A DNA stretch of 64,000 nucleotides from contig NW_004454282.1 of NCBI RefSeq assembly GCF_000283155.1, forward strand, positions 1,424,361-1,488,360, given 5' to 3'. Source of the DNA: Ceratotherium simum simum (Eukaryota; Chordata; Mammalia; Perissodactyla; Rhinocerotidae). This document shows, piece by piece, positions 11,101 through 22,519 of the stretch (positions within the stretch are counted from its first letter, which is position 1; each line of letters starts with the position of its first letter). A program made the position numbers and the translations under genes. The notes beneath the pieces are model-generated. The model saw only the letters and a program-made list of their open reading frames with translations. It had not been told where the DNA came from and searched no databases.

Positions 11101-12227
11101 TACATAGGTATTTTCTATTAGTATTCAGTATCTCCTCACTTATTAGCCGTCAAACCTCAAGCAGTTGTAACAGAGTCCAGAACCAGGAAGAAAGCAAGTA
11201 AAATTTCTGAGTATCCATGTCAATATTTACCCACTAATATCTTCACACATTACTCACTCAGAGGATCACTCTTAATGTTGACCTCTACCATTACAGATAT
11301 GATGGAGAAAATTTTCCCTCCCCTGGCTCCATGGAGGATGGTACCCCAAAGGGCCTTGATCTACACTGGGGGTGGGTGGAAGAACTCACTTTTGAGTCAC
11401 TCAATGAATCCCGCCCCCCCACCCCACCCAGGGTTCTCTAGCAGCAAACAGTGGGGCCATCCCTTGATGGAGGGGTCAAAAACGCTGTGATACTGGGAGG
11501 AGTGTCATCAACTCTTTCATGTTTGAGGGCCCATAAGAGAAGCTGCCCAATCCCGGGAGGGGGAGGTGAAGACAGTTGGGGCCTGAGTCCAAAGTTGGTA
11601 AACACAACTTGAGCTCATCTTTATCCTGCATTTTGATGCTGCCTCCTGGATAGAGACATGCTGAGGCTTTTGGACAGGGGAAAGTTTGCTTCAACCTGGC
11701 ATCATGTCAATCTCTAGGGCAGTATATGGAATCAAGGACCCAGCTGGGCACAACGTTCCTGATCAAACTGTCCAGGCCAGCTGCTGCAATTGTTTCACCT
11801 CTGCTCATTAAATCCTCTAGTTTGAGGTTTCTTAACTCTCAGTCATTTGTGCAGCCCTTCATTATTTTTCCTATGTCTCTGTACCTCTTGTACTATTATT
11901 CTTTAAATAAACTCCCTCCTTTTATCTTAGCCTCATCCTAAATAATCCACAAATTCATGAGGTTGATGTAATGTGATAGTTCTGTTACTCAAATATCATC
12001 ATGTATGTATTTATACCATTGAAAACTGTCCTGAGTATCTTCAGTAGTCAACCTATCATATGTATTACATACACACTATGGAAACAAGCACTGCCATTGT
12101 GGATATGTGACTTGGGGCTTGCGGCTCACTGCGGCATATGCGAGCCTCCTGAGCTGGAGCTTGGGGAGTGGGGGAAAGGATTGGAAACTCCTTTTCCACT
12201 TAGGGCTAACCATATCAAAAAATGGTC
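11101..12227. other. Single-copy-like DNA
   Basis: No transposon, exon or RNA gene is evident. There is a C-rich tract at 11413-11430 and an 'aataaactccctccttttat' stretch near 11906 that resembles the end of an old retrotransposed or LTR sequence, but I cannot place it. Confidence 0.4.
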
Positions 12228-12240
12228 AAGAAAGAACACT

Positions 12241-12551
12241 AGGGGCCAGCCTGGTGGCCTAGCGGTTAAGTGCATGCGCTCGGCTACTGGCGGCCCGGGT
12301 TCGGATCCCGGGCGCGCACCGACGCACTGCTTCTCCGGCCATGCTGAGGCCGCGTCCCACATACAGCAACTAGAAGGATGTGCAACTATGACGTACAACT
12401 ATCTACTGGGGCTTTGGGGGAAAAAAAGGAGGAGGATTGGCAAGGAGGATTGGCAATAGACGTTAGCTCAGAGCCAGTCTTCCTCAGCAAAAAGAGGAGG
12501 ATTGGTACGGATTTTAAATAAAGTGATCTTCCTCACAAAAAAAAAAAAAAA
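12241..12551 (+). mobile_element. ERE SINE, body plus tandem tail (class B)
   Basis: Closely similar to the copy at 432-720: head 'ggggccagcctggtggcc', B box ggttcggatcc near 12299, the same 'agcaactagaaggatgtgc' body, then a tail of partly repeated 'gaggattgg' and 'cttcctca' units and a terminal A run at 12538-12553. The TSD is exact, AAGAAAGAACAC (12228-12239 and 12552-12563). Confidence 0.95.
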
Positions 12552-12563
12552 AAGAAAGAACAC

Positions 12564-15059
12564 CAATCTCACCCGTCTGCCTTAAACTCTTGTCATTGCA
12601 TCCCTCCAGGGGAGAAAGAGGCTGTCTTTCAATCCCCCAGACTAGAGGAGGATTGAATCATTTCCTTGACAGGCTATAAGTGGCAAAGGGACAGGGCAGC
12701 TTTGAGATGGCAATGACTGGAAGCTGGCTAAGCAGAAGGGATCTGTAGATACTCCAGGTCAGGGAGCCAAGGCATGAAGCCTTGACCACTCAGTCATGGC
12801 AGCGTGGAGCAGGAAGCACAGCAGGACCAGGTCATTCAGGAAATCTGAAGAAGTCAATAAGAGCAGCACGTTTGGGGGCCTGCCCCACTTTATACCGGCA
12901 CCTGGGAACGGAGGATGTAGGCATCAGTCAGAGGCAACTGGTGGGCTTGCCCTCGTACAGTGGTGGGAATAGAATGTCTGGGACTTCTGCAGAATCTGAG
13001 CTATGGAGGGGGTCCTGGTAAGTGACTCTGGAACAGAAACTCACCATTCATGGCGCCTCAGCAGCTGGCTCATTCTAGGGTAGGGCACATCACTTCTTTT
13101 TCCCGTTTCTTCAGACAGCTCCACATTCACGACCTAATCACATCTCAGGTTCTTTTTAGCTGTTGTTTTGTTTTCCTATTAAGTGGCAAAACCCTGGTCA
13201 TGTCCCTCTCCAGGGTTCTGCCTTACGGTGGTTTCATTTGCACTCTGAGCTGGGTCTCCTCCATAAAGCAGCAGAAAGGGCAACAATCTGAAAGGAGGCC
13301 GCTGCCTTGTCACACTCAGGACTCAGCAGCATCTTCTGGAATGAAGTAGCTGGGTTCTATTCACCCCAGTGTTTGGGAACGACAACTCCTCTCACATAAC
13401 TCCCACATCTGTCATCTGTTCACCTGTTATACCTCAGTGCATGTCACTTTTCCTAGAAACCACCTCCTGAGAAACACCCTCCCCGGCATGACTTGCTCTG
13501 GACAAATTCTTTTGCTTCTGGCATCATCGGTCACGGAAAGATCTTTTAAAATGTTAATAACTTGGTTCATTTATATAAAAAGGTCCATATTAGAAAATGT
13601 CTTTCCCCCTGTGTCTCATCTACACCTTAACATAATGTTTTATACTTGCAGTGTGCTCTCTGTGACATCGATGCAGGAAATAAATGGGTATAGATTGAAA
13701 TAATTATGGGAAATGGCAAAAATTATTCTGAAACTGGCACTGACTTCTTCTTCCAGTCTATTTTTTGTTTGTTTAATAAAGCATCTAAAGCAAGAAATTA
13801 AAAAATAATGATGTGATAATGTCAGTTTACTTCTAGTGGATCAACAGTGGCCATAAATCTGAATTTAATTTTATATTTAATAAAACCCTCCACGTTCCCT
13901 GCATTAGAGTCCAGGAAACTGATTTGCTTCATTCCAATTGCTTTTCCTACACATTAAGCTGAATATTGTATCTAATCATCTGCTTTGGTGCCTTCCAAAC
14001 ATACTCAACTTAAAACCTGCCTCAAAATCGGTCCAGCTGATAAACCTTGTTACCCTTTTTATATGATTTATGTTGATTCTACCTTTTTTTACATTATTCT
14101 TAATTATCTTTGCTGCCTTACAATTTATAACTTAGGCCACCTAGAAAGTACGGGTCATTATTTCATTTAGCTTTGCTCTCACATCTTTGACAAAGCACAG
14201 TTGAGCTTCAGAGAATCTCCACGGCTTGGTTTTCATGCTTTGCCTCTGTGTTTAATAGTATTTTGAAATAAAAACAACAAGATATGCTGAAAGCTTCTTC
14301 CAGTAGGTGTGAAAGAAGAGGGCAGGGATGGAAATGCCTGTGGTACAGGGGAGTAGAGGGCCAAGCGGTGGCTGGAGCAGAGCTTTCAACTGAGTTTCTA
14401 CCAACAGTTGGCAATCACGATAGCAAATGTACACAGTTCAAATTGTGCAACCACAACTTTTTTACATCATCCAAATCTGGGAGGCCAAATCCCCACTCAG
14501 ACTGAATATATACTACTTCTTGATCAGTAGTTATGGGCTGCTGAAGACACCATTTCATAGAAATCATATAAAATATAAAATTCTTTATTAGAGAGAGTGT
14601 GTTATGACGAATCATATAAATTTACCGTTTCTATAGGTCAAAGTGGTTTGATGGTGGCAATTTCAAGTTGTTCAACCTAAAATGTGAGGAAACAAAAATA
14701 CCGCCAGCATTCTAGAAATCCTAAGGATAGAATCACGTCACTGAATTCAGTTAATAAGCTAATGCCATTAGCTGCAGTGGGGGCTGGGCATACGGGTCTA
14801 TTTCTAAGTGGTGATGGGCTTGGCACAGAAGTAGGAAAATGTGTGGAGATTTACTCCACCTCCAGGCTATTTTTTGGACCATATGAAACGTGTACATGTT
14901 TCTTCCATATCTTGTCGATCAATCTGTACTGTTCTTTATTCTAGGAAGGTTTAATTAAAGCCTAAGTAGGCTGACTTCTTCCATGATGTGATGATTCCCA
15001 AGGCTACTGCTCTAATCCTTTTCCTACATTCTTTCCCCCCAAAAGAATATAGTAACATA
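12564..15059. other. Single-copy-like DNA, about 2.5 kb
   Basis: No element is recognised with confidence. The part 12700-13050 is more GC-rich than its surroundings. The part 13390-13700 has an L2-like flavour ('aaccacctcctgagaaacac') too weak to annotate. ORFs of 60-100 codons on both strands show no shared family. Confidence 0.4.
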
Positions 15060-15765
15060 TTTTTGAATTTTGAATAATAGAAGATTTTTGTCAAATATTT
15101 AAACAATTCAGCAGAGGTAAAATTTCCTTAATTATCCTGAGTCCCCATGAGATAACCAGACCTTCCAGATTCTTGTACGCATACATATAAACACATATCT
15201 CTTAAATAAGAAATAGATCATACTATGTTTGCTATTTAGTATCCTTTTTTGATCACATGACAGCATATTATAGACATTTTCTCATGTCACCAACATAAGG
15301 ATCTGCTGTCATTATTACAACCACTGAACAGTATTCTACTCCATCACCATACAATCATTTAAAAAAATCAGTCCCTTAAATAAGGACCTTTGGGCTTATT
15401 CCAATCTTTTGTTATTATGAACAAGTCTGCAACAAACATTCTTGTTCATACACATTTGTAAGCTTATACAATTATTTCCCTAGAATCAATTACTAGAGGA
15501 GGAATTGCTAGATTAAAAGGAATGCACACGTCACATGTTGATACATATGGTCAGATATTTTTCCAAGGTGCACTCGCAGCAAAAGTATGGGAGAATTCAT
15601 TTCCTGTATCCTAACCAGCCCTGGGCACCATTATGCCTTTTGCTCTTCTTTAGTTTGATAGAAAGCTAGTGATATCACTGTTTCACTTCAATTTCTCTAA
15701 TTCTTAGGATGGTAAAGAACTTTGCATACACATATTCACATTTGGATTTGTTCTTTTGTGATTTT
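15060..15765 (-). mobile_element. Old L1 (L1M-type), 3' region, reverse
   Basis: Antisense L1 landmarks follow in the right order: 'acagtattctactccatcacc' in degraded form, 'gggcttattccaatctttt', 'acaagtctgcaacaaacattc', 'aggaattgctagattaaaagg', 'ccaaggtgcac', and 'agctagtgatatcactgtttc'. It is heavily mutated and has no intact ORF. Confidence 0.7.
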
Positions 15766-15794
15766 TTTTCTATTTATCAGGACACTTTGCGATT

Positions 15795-16200
15795 ACCAGT
15801 TATCCATCTCAAATTGGGCTGAAACAAATGAACCAACAAAAACGAGATGTATTAGCTTACCAGCTGGGAGGGACACTGGAGTAGCTCAGAAAATGAAAGA
15901 AGTGCAGGAACCTGAGTCTCGTGGACTATATAAGGGAAGCAATGCTGCCAGGACTCCATATCGCATTTTTTCTGGTCTCTGGATTCAGGCAACAGTCAGG
16001 ATCTCTTTACAAGGCAAGGACAAGGGCTATTGGTACCCTAGATTCACTCTTCCTGGTTTAGCAAGCTCATTGGTAAGATAATGCCTCTTTTTCAATTTCT
16101 GTTTATTAATCCCAGAAGTACTCTAGTTGGAACAATTGCTGTCTGGGACAACAGCTGTGTCCAGGAAAACGGGGTACACTGGCAGACCATGCTTGGGTCA
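15795..16200 (-). mobile_element. Unclassified LTR-like repeat, reverse
   Basis: The stretch 'atctcaaattgggctgaaac', 'gatgtattagcttacc', 'gctgggagggacact' and 'gtgcaggaacc' loosely follows the reversed end of the LTR-like family seen at 37180-37742 and 58915-59345 (plus strand) and 49240-49620 (minus strand). The end at 16200 is approximate. Confidence 0.35.
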
Positions 16201-16639
16201 AGTGTCCATCCTTATATCAAGGAGGTAGGTTCTATTACCACAAGCAGTTTGATGGATGATAGATATATTGGGCAGCCCAAAATAATAGTCACCAGAGCGT
16301 ACTACATATCCTTGCCCATTTGTTTATTTATTCCCTTGAATTCCTATGGCAGCTATAAACTGCACTACCCAATCCACAGTGGCACCCACCAAATGCTGCT
16401 TGTACATGTTTATCCTTCTCACCTGGTCCTTGGTGCTAGCTGAACCAACTCTTACAATGTTGGCCTGGAGTTCTGGCTGCACAAGTCTAATGCTACCACT
16501 CTCTTTCCTCCTCCATGCAACTGGGAAGAGGGAGAGGTTAAATTCAAACAGTATAGTTCCTAGATATTTAATTCAAGTCCCTTTTCCCTGAGGCCTTAAT
16601 TACAATTCATTTGTCCTCTTGAGTTGCTATCTTCTATTT

Positions 16640-16890
16640 CTTTTGTATCTTTCTCAGGACTCAACAGAGACATCGCTTTCTGCTAGATCCCCCAAATCTG
16701 GACAGAGTGGCTATTCACTGTGTTCCATTAAGCTCCGTACCACCCAACCCTCACATTGCCAGGACTCTAATGATCCGGATTCTTGTCGTTCACTACCACT
16801 ACACTGTAATCTCCGTAAGAGCATGGAGATTTGGGTATCCTCAGCATCGTGCAGCATACAGCAGGTTCTCAGTAAACATGCATTGAATAA
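16640..16890 (+). mobile_element. LINE L2 3' end
   Basis: Landmarks of the L2 3' end are present: 'actgtaatctccgtaagagc' followed by 'agcatacagcaggttctcag' and the terminal 'cattgaataaagaatgaa'. An ERE has inserted directly at this A-rich end. Confidence 0.7.
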
Positions 16891-16903
16891 AGAATGAATT
16901 TGT

Positions 16904-17103
16904 AGGGCCGGCTCCGTGGCTTAGCGGTTAAGTGTGCGCGCTCTGATGCTGGCGGCCCGGGTTCGGATCCCGGGAGCGCCCCGAGGCACCACTTCTCCGT
17001 CCAACGTGAGGCCGAGTCCCACATACAGCAACTAGAAGGATGTGAACCTATGACATACAACTATCTACTGGGGCTTTGGGGGGAAAAAACTGAATAAATA
17101 AAA

Positions 17104-17136
<33 letters not shown>
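16904..17136 (+). mobile_element. ERE SINE, short class A, young-looking
   Basis: Head 'agggccggctccgtggctta', B box ggttcggatcc, then 'ccacttctccgtcc', 'tgaggccgagtcccac', 'agcaactagaaggatgtg' and 'ctttgggggg', followed by 'aataaataaaatcttt' and an A run of about 30 bases. It lacks the 'gatgttagctcag' tail of other copies. The 15-bp TSD AAAGAATGAATTTGT is exact (16889-16903 and 17137-17151), and the A tail is nearly uninterrupted. Both suggest a comparatively recent insertion. Confidence 0.96.
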
Positions 17137-17141
<5 letters not shown>

Positions 17142-17382
17142 ATGAATTTGTAAAATAAGGGAATTAGACCAGATGGCTTCTGAGCTTCTTCTGATCCTAG
17201 TATTCTTTGGATATTACTGAATCTCTAATGTTTTAGCCTAGCCAAAATATACATATTAGATGGTCTCTAAGGAGCAGAAAGTTTCAGGTTTGGGTGGCAA
17301 AGATGATACTCTTGGTTGGCTTAGTTTGACCGTCCTATGCTGCTATTTCATGTCTGAAGATAATGTGATCTATAGAAAGAAG

Positions 17383-17645
17383 CCTGTGGTGTAGAATCAG
17401 ACAGCCCTGTGCTTAAATTCTGATTCTACAACTTAACAGACACGTGAGCTTGAGCAATTTACTTAATCTCTTTAGCATCTTTAAAATCAGAATAATGAGT
17501 CAAAATAAAAAGATAAAAGGACAAAAACAAGAAGAACAATGATTGCCATCCAGGAATATTACACAGGATTTAATAAGATAATGGATAAAAAACACTGAGC
17601 ATAGTTTTGGCACATAGTAGGCACTTAGTAAATTATTGAATGAAT
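17383..17645 (+). mobile_element. MIR SINE
   Basis: The MIR order is seen: 'gtagaatcagacagccctgtg', 'gagcttgagcaatttactta', 'aggatttaataagataatg', and 'tttggcacatagtaggcact' with 'taaattattgaatgaatga'. A purine-rich stretch of about 50 bases (17500-17555) interrupts the middle. Confidence 0.75.
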
Positions 17646-18509
17646 GAAGTACATCCCCGCGATGTAGCCATTGTTTGATGAAAGACGCGCCAACTAGATA
17701 TTCTGGACTCCATCCCAGAATAGCTACAGGAGGTCAGTGGAACTAAGAAGCAGACTCATCTTAATGAACTGAAGCCATATTGCACCCACTTTCTACTGGA
17801 AGCTTCTTAAAGCCACCATCCTTACTCCTGTTCTCTGTAATGAGATAATATAGAAATCCATTTGCTCTTGTCTAATGTGAGAATATGTTCAGTGAGATTC
17901 ACATACCTCATTTTTTAGCACCTTACTATATTGAGCTCTTAATTGGTCTGCATTACTTTATCAATTGCTATCGTATTTCTCTGGGATTTACTGGGAGGGA
18001 GATCAGCTAGGTCTTGCTCCTCGCTAGGTCCACTATGCAGTTCTCAGGGGGAAGGGTGTGTAGGTGGGGCTTCAATACAGTGCAGGCTTCAAGGGAACAG
18101 AAAGAGAATTTGCATCTGAGAACACAATGGGGAATGCAAGCAAGTGTTGCCTATGAAACACAAATTAAATTCATTTCTCCCTTATAAAACCTAATATAGG
18201 CTATTGGGCTGGTAAAACATAACAAACACTATTCAAAAGAAAGAATCAGAAGAATGTGGGATGGCAAAAGCCCAGGTTTTGGAAACAGCTGGGACTTTAT
18301 TTACCCTTCTACAACTCCTCTCTTTGGGATCAATATTCCTCCTTTGAATGTAATAATATTTATTTTTAAAATGGAAAACTATGGCACAAAGAGGAGAAAT
18401 TCAACTTAATAGTTTCAATTTTCTATTGGACTTTGTCTTAAACAGGTTAAGAGGATAGATATTTGTATTAAAAATGGGCTTTATATTAATATTTGGCACT
18501 GTATTGAAG
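17646..18509. other. Single-copy-like DNA
   Basis: I see no element or gene. Two CpG-containing spots at 17657-17692 sit in otherwise AT-rich sequence. Confidence 0.4.
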
Positions 18510-18635
18510 AAGAAACACTTGACTAGGAGTCAGGAGACCTGGCTCAGCACTAACTAGCTGTGTGGCCTAGAGCAAATCATTTGACCTCTCTGGGCTGCAA
18601 ATTCCTCCTTACATAATTGTATCATTGGACCAGAT
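18510..18635 (+). mobile_element. MIR/MIR3 SINE fragment
   Basis: The MIR head and core are clear: 'actaggagtcaggagacctg', 'actaactagctgtgtggcct' and 'atttgacctctctgggctgc', ending in the MIR3-like 'ggaccagatcag'. Confidence 0.8.
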
Positions 18636-18779
18636 CAGTAGTGTTCAAATTATACTGTTATTGTGAAACTACCAACAGGATCCAGACCCTTGCTCCCACC
18701 ACACACATAAACACATTCAGCAACCAGAGCAGCTCCACATGTATTTGTTTTTTAAGGATTTCATAGAAAAAAGGCTGTG

Positions 18780-19010
18780 CAATGTAATGGTTACAAGAAT
18801 GTGCTCCAGAATCAAACTGGCAGAGTTTGTCCATTCCACCACTGGCCAGCTGTGTAAAGTTATCTAAGCCTCCATTTCCACACCTGTATAATTATTGTTA
18901 TTATTATTAACAACACTCACCTTATAGGGATGTCTTGAGGTAATGCAAAGAGGTATTGCAAGGTGCCTGCCATAGTGTCTGGTACACAGTGTCTACTTAA
19001 TAATATTGCT
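18780..19010 (+). mobile_element. MIR SINE
   Basis: A near-full MIR: 'aatgtaatggttacaagaat', 'ccactggccagctgtgtaa', 'tccatttccacacctgtat', 'ataatattgct' and 'gtgtctggtacacagtgtct'. A short ATT repeat lies near 18893. Confidence 0.8.
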
Positions 19011-19204
19011 ATATTTGGGGAAAGGATTCTGAAAACTAAAAATGATTTTAAAAATTAATGGACTAAATGATCTTTAAAATTCCTCCCAGTTCCAAAAATC
19101 CTCTTTCTAAAAAGTGATTTTTGTGAGACAGTAGAAAGGAGCCATCAGTAGAAGGGATTTCTCAGATTCCTTGACATCAAACGTAGCTTGTCTTACAAGC
19201 AGAA

Positions 19205-20915
19205 TATATACATAAATTCAAGCGTATTGAGGTAAATTTTACATATAGTAAAGTTTACCCTTTTTTGGTATACAGCTCTATGAATTTTGACAAACACATA
19301 CAGTCATGTAACCACTACCACAATCAAGATATAGTTCCATCACCCCAAAAATTGTCCTCACACCCCTTTGCAGTCAATTTCCTCACGTGATCCAGCCCCT
19401 GGCAACCACTGGTCTGTTCTCTGTCCCCATAGTTTTGTCTTTCCTAGAAAGTCATATAAATGCAGTCACACAGGATATATAGTCTTTTGAGTCTCATTTC
19501 TTTCACTTGGTTACATTTGAGAGTCATCCATGTTATTACCTGTACCAGTAGTTCACCCCTTTTTATTGCTGAGTAGTATTCCATTGTGTGAATATACCAC
19601 AGTTTATGTATTAACCAGTGATAAATTATGAAAAGAGTCACAATAGACTCTTAGGTGGATATATGTTTAAATATCTAGGAATGAGATCGCTGGGTCATAT
19701 GTTAGATATATTTTTAATTTTATTAGACACTGCCAAATTTTGTTTTCCAAAGTAGCGGCACCATTTTACACTCATCAGAAGTTTAGGAGAGTTCCAGTTA
19801 GTTCCTGTATTAGTTTTCTACGTCTGTGATAACAAATTACCACCAACTTGTTGGCTTTAAACAATGCAAATTTATTTCCTTATATCTCTGGAGGTCAGAT
19901 ATCCAAAATGGATTTCACTGGGCTAAAAAGAAGGTGTCGACAGGCTACGTTCCTTTATACAAGCTCTAGGGGGAGAATCTGTTTCCTTGCCTTTTCCAGC
20001 TTCCCTTGGCTGCCCACATTCCTTGGCCTGTGGCCCCTTTCCATCTTGGAAGGCAGCAATGGCTGGCCGTGTCTTTCTCACAATGTATCACTCTGACACG
20101 GACTCTTCTGCTTCCCTCTTCCACATTTAAAAGACCCTCGTAACTACATTGGATACTTTGATAATCCAGGATAATCTTATTTTAATATCAATTGATCAGC
20201 AAATTTATTTCCATTTGAAACCTTAATTCCGTCTTGTCATTTAACATAACATATTCCCAGGTATAGGGGATTAGGACGTGGACAATTTTGGAGGAGGGGG
20301 CAGCATTATTCTGTCTACCACACTCTGCAACCTCCCAAGCATATAATATTATCAATTTTTTTTAAAAAAGCAAGTCATTTTAATGGTTGTGTAGCAGCAG
20401 CTAATTATGATTTTAAATTGCACTTCCCTAATGGCTAATAATGTTGAGCATCTTTTCATGTATTTCTTTGCCATTATATGTCTTCTTTGGTGAAATGTTT
20501 GTTCAAATCTTTTGCCCATTTGAAAAATTGTGTTTTTTGTTTTCTTATTATAGCGTTTGAGAGTTCTTTATATATTCTTGATTATAATCTTTTATCAGAT
20601 ATGCATTTGGAAAATATTTTCTCCCAGTCTATGGCTTTTCTGTTCATTTTCTTTAACAGCGTTTTTGAAAAGATTTTAATTTTAATGACATTCAATTTAT
20701 CACTCTTTTCCTTTTATGATTCACGATTTTTGTGTCCTAAGAAATCTTTGCCTAACTCAAGGTCACAAAGATTTTGTTCTAGAAATTTTAGTTTTAGGTT
20801 TTACGTTTAGATCTATGATCTATTTTCTGTCAAATTTTTATAGGTACAAAGCGTGGGTTCAGGTTTATTGTTTTGAAGATAGAGGCCCAATTGCTCTAGC
20901 ACCATCTCTTGAAAA
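19205..20915 (-). mobile_element. L1 (L1M-type), reverse, split by a MaLR LTR
   Basis: The element comprises 19205-19805 and 20323-20915. Antisense L1 3' landmarks precede the split: 'accactaccacaatcaagat', 'gagtagtattccattgtgtg' and 'gagatcgctgggtcatatg'. After the LTR it resumes with 'ctctgcaacctccc' and 'atggctaataatgttgagca', then 'tgcatttggaaaatattttc'. The minus-strand ORF 19444-19641 includes HTMEYYSAIKRGELL, the familiar C-terminal motif of L1 ORF2. No long ORF survives. Confidence 0.88.
19806..20322 (-). mobile_element. MaLR solo LTR (MLT1-type), reverse, inside L1
   Basis: Read on the plus strand it begins 'tgtattagttttctacgtct' and ends 'attctgtctaccaca'. In between are 'aacaaattaccaccaacttg', 'ttgccttttccagcttccc' and 'aaaagaccctcgtaac'. 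It interrupts an L1 whose two halves continue on either side, so it is younger than that L1. I found no clear TSD. Confidence 0.8.
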
Positions 20916-21918
20916 GAAGAAATTTAAGTTTTATCTTTATATATTTCTTTTATTTAAAAAAAACTGAAGGAAAACTTTTCAACTTTTTTGATTTTTCATT
21001 ACTTCAGAACTTTTAGCTGTTTTTGATTTTTCATTACCTATGTGCTAATGATAACATGCTCTTTAAATTGCATCATTCATTCATTACCAACCAGGTTAGA
21101 CACATACCAAGATGGTCAATACGTATCCCCTGATTTATGATGAATAATTGATTTCTCACTGTCATGAGTAGGACCTAAATAATGTGATTATGTATTTAGC
21201 TAGTAACGGAAACTCATTAGCAGAATTCTATTTCACGCTTGTTTGCACCTGCAAATAGTTTCTTCTTGTTTAAAGGATTGTTTCATTTGGTCTGCTTGAT
21301 ATAATTTTGCTCAGTAACACTGTATTGATGACCATCAGTCAACCTCATCTAGAAAGTATGATGAGCTCTCAATCACCCCTTCCTACCTGATTACCACTTC
21401 ATACTATCCTGGTGCCTTCACTGGTACAAAAGCTTGGAGTCCCATGATTGTTTTTGAGAACTGGCTCTGAGTGACATTGGGGAAGTTACTTAAGTCCAGA
21501 ATAAAAGCATGTGAGCAGATATTCTTGAAATCACTTCTGTGTGTATATAATAAACACTAATTCATGACCATTCATTTTAAGCATTCTGTTCTATTTCTGT
21601 GGAGTGTAGAGGAAAGAAGACTTCAAATACCTAGATTTGGAAATCACTGGAAATAGCCTTTTACCATAAGGAACCAATGATGATTGCCTCAGAGCAAAAT
21701 ATCATTGACTGATGCAGAATACCGATTATTCTTTTGTTTTGAATGTAAGATCACAAAGCCCCTGAATCAGATTGAAGTTTCATTTTTAGGGATGGGTATG
21801 AACAGCCCCATGAAAAATATTTGGTACACTATGCCTACTATCCACCTTTAGGAGATGTAGCATACATGTTAATGACCCCAAGAAGTCCTGCAGCAAAGAA
21901 GCTGGTTTTATGTTATTA
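20916..21918. other. AT-rich single-copy-like DNA with a small tandem duplication
   Basis: The 18-base string tttttgatttttcattac occurs exactly at 20985-21002 and again at 21020-21037, a local duplication of period 35. The remainder shows no recognisable element. Confidence 0.6.
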
Positions 21919-22011
21919 GTTTCCCAAACACGTTTGCGCATGGAACCCTTATGTTCTCAGCATACCTATTAACCCGTGGAGCAGTGTTTGTGGGACACCA
22001 CTTTGGGAAAC
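21919..22011. mobile_element. Putative short DNA transposon with 10-bp inverted ends
   Basis: The ends gtttcccaaa (21919-21928) and tttgggaaac (22002-22011) are perfect inverted repeats. The interior 'ggaacccttatgttctcagc' resembles small hAT-derived repeats. No convincing TSD was seen. Confidence 0.5.
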
Positions 22012-22256
22012 TTGAGCTAGAATGCTGAGAGCTAGAAGGTGCTTAGAGGTCATCCCATTTTACTGTTTTTTCTTATTCTCTGAGTATCTTAGCTTTTTCT
22101 TCTACTTCCCTAATCTCAATGAATTTCATTTTTCTTCCATCCTGTTATAAATTTAGTGTCTTCAAGTAATATTGGGTTGGTGAGATACATTTTTTTAGTA
22201 CCAATAGGGCAACGCATGAGCATGGTGCCAGTCCTCTCTTAAAAAAGAAGATAATA

Positions 22257-22506
22257 GGGACTGGCCGGGTGGTGCAAGCGGTTAAGTGCACGCGCTCCAC
22301 TGCAGTGGCCCGGGGTTTGCAGGTTCGGATCCTGGGCGCACACCGACGCACTGCTTGTCAGGCCATGCTGTGGCGGCATCCCATATAAAGTAAAGGAGGA
22401 TGGGCATGGATGTTAGCCCAGGGCCAGTCTTCCTCAGCAAAAAGAGGAGGATTGGCAGATGTTAGCTCAGGGCCAATCTTCCTCACAAAAAAAAATAAAT
22501 AAATAG
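22257..22506 (+). mobile_element. ERE SINE, long-tail class C
   Basis: Head 'gggactggccgggtggtgc', 'gcaggttcggatcctgggc' around the B box, 'catgctgtggcggcatccc', then two 'gatgttag' and 'cttcctca' units with an A-rich end. The TSD AAAGAAGATAATA is exact (22244-22256 and 22507-22519). Confidence 0.95.
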
Positions 22507-22519
22507 AAAGAAGATAATA

